A stretch of 64,000 bases of DNA, taken from assembly GCA_963513935.1 (NCBI GenBank), contig OY740772.1:15098098-15162097 (forward strand), read 5' to 3'. A model generated the notes under the pieces. That model was not told where the DNA came from. It ran no database searches and saw only the letters and a list, made by a program, of their open reading frames with translations. Within the stretch, counting starts at the first letter, position 1. Each line of letters begins with the position of its first letter. Shown in pieces: positions 63,810-64,000 of this stretch. This DNA is from Aphrophora alni (lineage: Eukaryota; Arthropoda; Insecta; Hemiptera; Aphrophoridae). The translations under genes and the position numbers were made by a program.

Positions 63810-64000
63810 ACCCATACCTAACTTAACCTATCCATCTCCTGAGGGACTCACTAGGAGTACGGCTGTGTCAAACAAGTGAATTCTAGCAAGATCTACACCT
63901 TTCTTTATGTATTCTTGTATTACATCTCTCTTTTTCCTCTTTCCCATCAGGTCTTCCTTGATCAACTCTTGTTCTCTTCCAACGCTGACACGATTAGGTA
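63810..64000 (-). mobile_element. LINE 3' tail (family F), minus strand, cut by the window edge
   Basis: 'ctcctgagggactcactaggagt', 'tagatct/acacctttcttta', 'tctctctttttcctctttcccatcaggtcttccttgatcaactcttgttctcttccaacgctgac' is the reverse complement of the blocks at 31.6 and 57.6 kb. Confidence 0.65.

Noticed and set aside
1..64000. tRNA or rRNA genes
   Set aside because: I saw no cloverleaf with the conserved T-loop and A/B boxes and no rRNA-like blocks on either strand; a covariance-model scan was not possible here.

Overview
This 64 kb window is AT-rich, intron/intergene-type DNA from an animal, most likely an insect. Evidence for an insect: two exons of a bee-venom-type (group III) secreted phospholipase A2 with GT-AG splice sites, short TTAGG telomere-type runs, many DNA transposons and LINE fragments, and long AT microsatellites. 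A decayed transposase at 34.9-35.6 kb and the dense repeats resemble what I know from sap-feeding Hemiptera (leafhopper or sharpshooter type), but that lineage call is an inference with low confidence. There are no bacterial operons, rRNA, tRNA or CRISPR arrays that I can see.

Protein-coding evidence is sparse. The only exons that look intact are two homologous PLA2 exons on the minus strand (50221-50442, then 47018-47242). They have the same intron phases, nearly the same length (222 and 225 bp) and complete calcium-loop and His-Asp motifs. They are either exons of two tandem genes or alternative versions of one exon. A short open frame at 40066-40221 (-) looks like the charged C-terminus of an unknown protein. 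The remaining coding traces are transposon fossils: a PIF/Harbinger transposase fragment inside a complete 643 bp element with TAA target duplication (24272-24914), a frameshifted Tc1/mariner-superfamily (IS630-like) transposase (34924-35622), a reverse-transcriptase fragment (44198-44320) and two LINE 3'-end fragments with the CCHC-like RNase H tail (31155-31745, 47880-48290).

The rest is mainly dispersed repeats. I label them by letter. Family A (about 0.7 kb) starts with an ACCCAGTATACGAAGTA palindrome and ends GGGTAAGTACCATGATGG. Family B (about 1 kb) runs from GTGCAGTGCTCTA to GTTTGTGCAATG, occurs on both strands more than a dozen times and contains internal tandem expansions. Family C has CAGGGTG(T/A)TTC inverted ends flanked by TA, including three elements with both ends identified. 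Family F is a LINE 3' tail. Family H is seen at 54.2-54.8, 59.5-59.8 and 60.1 kb. A MITE with 23 bp ends (two copies, 49217-49586 and 56404-56715) carries TTAGG-like runs, and one copy sits inside a family B element. Several fold-back elements are present (10.83-11.49, 38.30-38.80, 39.68-39.95, 51.19-51.50, 52.19-52.61 kb).

A 1.64 kb array of a 77 bp satellite (14504-16141) shows two subfamilies and an internal six-unit duplication. A recurring CTGANGA-hairpin-GAAAC motif, usually inside a palindrome, occurs at seven or more sites and matches the fixed core of hammerhead ribozymes except at the first base pair of helix II. This is the most interesting non-coding signal. The hexamer CAGCTG is also strongly over-represented.
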